A DNA stretch of 64,000 nt from contig CAZOEL010000009.1 of the NCBI GenBank assembly GCA_964578835.1, positions 47,959 to 111,958 on the forward strand. The letters run 5' to 3'. Positions 62,937 through 64,000 of the stretch are shown in pieces. The translations under genes and the position numbers were made by a program. This DNA is from CAZOEL01 sp964578835. GTDB lineage: Bacteria; Desulfobacterota; Syntrophobacteria; Syntrophobacterales; Syntrophobacteraceae. Numbering within the stretch: the first letter of the stretch is position 1; each line of letters opens with the position of its first letter. The notes beneath the pieces were generated by a model. The model had not been told where the DNA came from and did no database searches. It was given only the letters and a program-made list of their open reading frames with translations.

Positions 62937-63773
62937 ATGACACAGTTTGGGCAAGGATTTGGAGCGGGGTGGGAGAATATGGTCTGGCCGAAGGTAAAGA
63001 CTCTGCAATCGGCCAGGCGAGCAGCAATGCAAGGCGTCTGGGTGACGATCGCGCTGATCGCAGTTTACTGGACGTTCACGCTGTTGGTGCTCTTCGACCC
63101 CAAAGCTTTGGTCGTCAGGAAAGATGTCTTCTTTGGGGCTTTGATCGGTCTGCCGATCCAAGTCATCATAGCTTGGCGAATTGCCAAAATGTCAATAATG
63201 GCGGCGGTATTGGGGTTGGCTTGGTACCTCTTTGGACTCATAGCAATGCAGGCATGGTTGGAGAGAATGTCGCTCGGCCCGTTCGCTGTTTTCATAATCG
63301 GGGCTTACATAAACTCAATCAGAGGAACATGTGCCTTTCATCGGTTGAGCGGCATTGAAGAAGTGAAGGGGGAGCACACATCGATTAAAAAAAGGTTCGG
63401 CCCAAGCAAGGATAAGTCGCTGCCTGAGTCAGAGATGGAAAAAATTGCGAGGCTACAAGCGCCTGAAAACCTTGACCCGAAGAGTGAATACGGTAGGGCA
63501 GGAACTGTATCAGGCGGAATCGATGAGATCGGCCGGACAATGGGAGGCGACGCTCTTGAAAACTTCGTGGTTATCCTTGACAAGGAAGACCGTATCGGTT
63601 TCGTGACCGTCGACTCTTTCCGGCTCTCGGAGGCTAAAGCTTCATTTCCACTGAAGTCTTACAAAACGTTAGGACCTCTCAAGCTTAGCGCTGGGAAGCG
63701 GGACGGATGTAGCTATATGGTGGTGGATATCGCGGGAAGAGACATTTGGGATAGCCTTAAGAAACAGCTATGA
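62937..63773 (+). CDS. Membrane protein with cytosolic C-terminal domain
   Basis: 278 residues from an ATG at 62937 with GGAGGT seven bases upstream. Four hydrophobic segments lie in the first 140 residues (GVWVTIALIAVYWTFTLLVL, FFGALIGLPIQVIIAW, AAVLGLAWYLFGLIAMQAWL, LGPFAVFIIGAYINSI). The rest is soluble and charged, with NFVVILDKEDRIGFVTVDSF. Not recognised. It is the third gene of the HNH operon and ends just before the MITE-like insertion. Confidence 0.65.
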   Translation: MTQFGQGFGAGWENMVWPKVKTLQSARRAAMQGVWVTIALIAVYWTFTLLVLFDPKALVVRKDVFFGALIGLPIQVIIAWRIAKMSIMAAVLGLAWYLFGLIAMQAWLERMSLGPFAVFIIGAYINSIRGTCAFHRLSGIEEVKGEHTSIKKRFGPSKDKSLPESEMEKIARLQAPENLDPKSEYGRAGTVSGGIDEIGRTMGGDALENFVVILDKEDRIGFVTVDSFRLSEAKASFPLKSYKTLGPLKLSAGKRDGCSYMVVDIAGRDIWDSLKKQL

Positions 63774-63775
63774 TT

Positions 63776-63937
63776 CCGAAAGATCAGCAATTCTCATTTT
63801 GAGCACGATTGGAGCTTGTTGTAGGGTGTACGCATCTTTTAGCGCCCACAGGATCGACTAAAGAGCCGCAAATGGTGGGCGCGATAAAAGTCTGCGCCCA
63901 CTCTACAAAGTCAAAATGAGAATTGCTGCCGAAAGAT
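63776..63937. mobile_element. MITE-like insertion: 18-bp perfect terminal inverted repeats, 9-bp target duplication
   Basis: CAGCAATTCTCATTTTGA (63785-63802) is the exact reverse complement of 63911-63928, giving a 144-bp element. It is flanked on both sides by CCGAAAGAT (63776-63784 and 63929-63937). Inside, GCGCCCAC occurs twice in direct and once in inverted orientation, so it folds into nested stems. It has no coding capacity and needs a transposase supplied elsewhere. It inserted two bases after the stop of the preceding gene. Confidence 0.88.
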
Positions 63938-64000
63938 ACACCGACTTGACAAAAGAGATCGTCTCATCCATTCGTTAACTTGGGGCGGGTGGGGCAGTGG

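Larger units (their letters stand above)
48391..64000. mobile_element. Phage-satellite-like integrated element, right end outside window
   Basis: From the tRNA-Asp scar onward the genes are of replication, partition and regulation type: excisionase-like HTH, SF3 helicase, CHC2/TOPRIM primase, ParB-fold proteins, XRE repressor with a divergent operator, and nucleases. No capsid, portal, tail or terminase gene is seen within 15.6 kb. This is the make-up of P4-like satellites or small integrative elements. The recombinase lies on the other side of the scar, so either it belongs to a second, tandem element or it was separated by rearrangement. Confidence 0.55.

Noticed and set aside
1..64000. CRISPR array or rRNA genes
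   Set aside because: No regularly spaced identical repeats and no rRNA-like sequence were seen; the only tRNA-like sequence is the half tRNA-Asp.

Overview
The window is bacterial chromosome. Start codons are preceded by clear Shine-Dalgarno sites, there are several ATGA stop/start overlaps, and phytochrome-type histidine kinases sit beside small Rcp1-like receivers. One receiver ends in a four-cysteine tail, a kinase carries a CxxCH (haem-type) sensor, and SLC13 and ChrA transporters are present. This mix fits an environmental Gram-negative lineage such as Desulfobacterota, Nitrospirota or NC10, but nothing here fixes the taxon. No ribosomal or core housekeeping locus is intact.

Region 1 (1-11.5 kb) holds, on the minus strand, a partial secreted Cys-rich protein cut by the window edge, and a translationally coupled receiver plus giant hybrid kinase. 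These are followed by two alpha/beta hydrolases, a SnoaL-like protein and an SLC13-RCK permease. Region 2 (11.6-14.3 kb) is a scar: an integrase N-terminal remnant, a transposase C-terminal remnant and a type III restriction helicase missing both ends.

Region 3 (14.4-27.5 kb) carries an isochorismatase-like hydrolase, an amidohydrolase, a PhoD-like phosphatase and a HigBA toxin-antitoxin pair with a visible promoter. It also has a receiver attached to an internally deleted kinase, a frameshifted FAD monooxygenase tail, a PD40 propeller protein, a frameshifted SDR, and a PAPS-sulfation operon (sulfotransferase plus ATP sulfurylase/APS kinase fusion). In that fusion the sulfate-site residues are altered.

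Region 4 (27.5-47 kb) mixes intact metabolic and signalling genes with many fragments: THUMP-like, ribonucleotide reductase, kinase and SLC13. It also holds four copies, at three loci, of a tiny Cys-rich module with invariant spacing C-x3-G-x9-C-x4-C-x2-C-x2-G-x-W. I consider this the most likely undescribed protein family in the window.

Region 5 (47.3-64 kb) is mobile. It begins with a 192-bp segment bounded by perfect 19-bp inverted repeats, next to a tyrosine recombinase lacking its N-terminal domain. Then come two terminators and the 3' half of a tRNA-Asp, an attachment-site scar. Beyond the scar lies a phage-satellite-like element: an excisionase-like HTH protein, SF3 helicase, CHC2/TOPRIM primase, two ParB-fold proteins, a ThyX-like protein, a DinB-like protein, a DUF559 nuclease and a divergent XRE repressor. 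A decayed HsdR follows, then an HNH nuclease operon with two membrane proteins. A 40-bp-arm hairpin separates helicase and primase genes, and the window closes with a 144-bp MITE-like insertion with 18-bp perfect terminal repeats and a 9-bp target duplication.
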